In this document: positions 32,167-32,740 of the stretch, in pieces
Layout of the letters: every line of letters begins with the position of its first letter
Position numbering within the stretch: the first letter of the stretch is position 1
Made by a program: the position numbers and the translations under genes
Origin: Thiobacillus sp.
Lineage (GTDB): Bacteria; Pseudomonadota; Gammaproteobacteria; Burkholderiales; Thiobacillaceae
Assembly (NCBI GenBank): GCA_011391285.1
Contig: JAABQU010000099.1
Location: 1 to 32,740, forward strand
Direction: 5' to 3'
Length of the DNA stretch: 32,740 bases
The notes under the pieces: generated by a model
Database searches by the model: none
What the model was told of the DNA's origin: nothing
Seen by the model: only the letters and a program-made list of their open reading frames with translations

Positions 32167-32740
32167 CTGCTGCAGCGTCGACCGTATTTCTGCGCGTTTG
32201 TGCAGACCGGGAATCAGGTCCGACAACGCGACATACAACATGCTCGCCGCAGCCAACCCCAGCAGCACCGGCGTCCAACCTTCCAGCATCGACAGGGCGA
32301 AATACCCCAACAACGCCCCGACCATGGTTGCCACCCCCGTCAGAAGATTGAGCATCAACGCCTGCGTCCGGCTATAGCCGGAGTGCAGCAGAATCAGAAA
32401 ATCGCCGATTTCCTGTGGAATTTCGTGCGAGATGATGGCCAGTGCGGTCACCACGCCCAAGCGGAAATCAACCAGGAAGGCACCGGCAATAATGATGCCG
32501 TCGACAAAGTTATGGAAAGTATCACCGACCGTGATCATCAGGCCGGAACGCCCGTGGTCATGACCGTGGTCGTGACTGCCGTGCACCTCGCAGACTTCCT
32601 CGTGGCAGTGACGCCACAACACCAGCTTTTCGAGAAAAAAGAATAACAGAATGCCACCCAGGAGCGCCTTTGCCACCGTGTCGATACTGCCGTCTTTCAT
32701 GGCCACCGCCTCCGGCAGCACTTCAAGCAGCAAGGCACCC
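32098..32740 (-). CDS. ZIP-family metal transporter (N-terminus cut by window end)
   Basis: A partial protein: 213 residues are visible and the frame stays open to the right edge. It is a ZIP permease with the metal-site motifs HNFVDG in TM4 and HEIPQEIGD in TM5. GALLLEVLPEA at the visible start is the family's TM2 region. A His-rich cytoplasmic loop HCHEEVCEVHGSHDHGHDHG precedes TM4. Such proteins import Zn2+, Fe2+ or related ions across the inner membrane. The substrate cannot be fixed from sequence. Confidence 0.92.
   Translation of the reverse strand, partial: GALLLEVLPEAVAMKDGSIDTVAKALLGGILLFFFLEKLVLWRHCHEEVCEVHGSHDHGHDHGRSGLMITVGDTFHNFVDGIIIAGAFLVDFRLGVVTALAIISHEIPQEIGDFLILLHSGYSRTQALMLNLLTGVATMVGALLGYFALSMLEGWTPVLLGLAAASMLYVALSDLIPGLHKRAEIRSTLQQLVLIGMGIGSVALVGTLIGHGH

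Overview
The window reads as a chromosomal segment of a high-GC betaproteobacterium, most likely a sulfur-oxidising lineage near Thiobacillus or relatives. The reasons are a soxYZ pair, a BpH3-type H-NS protein, the ratA-rnfH-smpB and lolC-lolD-comEC-relA neighbourhoods, and an RpfE-type protein. No transposase, integrase, phage gene, CRISPR array or rRNA was seen. The genus is an inference; the gene families are read directly from the sequence.

Layout. 1-606: the 3' end of gltX, then tRNA-Thr(CGT) with its own promoter and a strong terminator. 607-3511 (minus): an apparent three-gene operon of a tandem universal stress protein, a lipoprotein alpha/beta hydrolase and a ceramidase-family membrane hydrolase. 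3785-4617 (minus): a stand-alone soxYZ pair. 4793-11424 (minus): an eleven-gene arsenic operon, in transcription order arsR, an arsI-like VOC dioxygenase, two thioredoxin-type arsC genes, acr3, a cytochrome c'-like protein, a metallo-beta-lactamase-fold protein with an altered metal site, an ArsP-type permease, a small Cys-tailed protein, arsM and a CxxC thiol-redox protein. 11553-14463 (minus): two overlapping genes for unrelated flavoproteins. 14576-14875: an H-NS-like protein. 14940-18701 (minus): guaB, a SIMPL-domain gene and guaA. 18926-19258 (plus): a small lipoprotein with a strong terminator. 19327-20114 (minus): ratA-rnfH, divergent from smpB. 20735-20914: a 59-residue basic protein behind a good sigma70 promoter. 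21100-22200: mnmH (selU). 22197-29058 (minus): lolC, lolD, comEC, relA and a membrane protein. 29103-32740: yjbQ, an rpfE-type gene, rimO, a small membrane protein and a ZIP transporter cut by the window end.

The part most worth study is the arsenic operon. It combines inorganic arsenic handling (two ArsC reductases feeding the Acr3 arsenite pump) with a candidate organoarsenical branch: ArsM to methylate As(III), an ArsP-type permease to export methylarsenite, and an ArsI-like enzyme to demethylate it. Unrelated proteins in the operon carry similar vicinal-cysteine segments: ArsR, the ArsI-like protein and the small protein at 5858-6169 at the C-terminus, and ArsM near the N-terminus. This suggests a common thiol-based As(III) handling scheme. 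Two secretory-type proteins, a cytochrome c' and an MBL-fold protein that lacks the HxH half of its metal motif, sit mid-operon and are not standard ars genes. The arsR promoter places the predicted transcription start on the A of the start codon, with a TTCAA-N6-TTGAA palindrome covering the -10 element, so autoregulated leaderless expression is likely.
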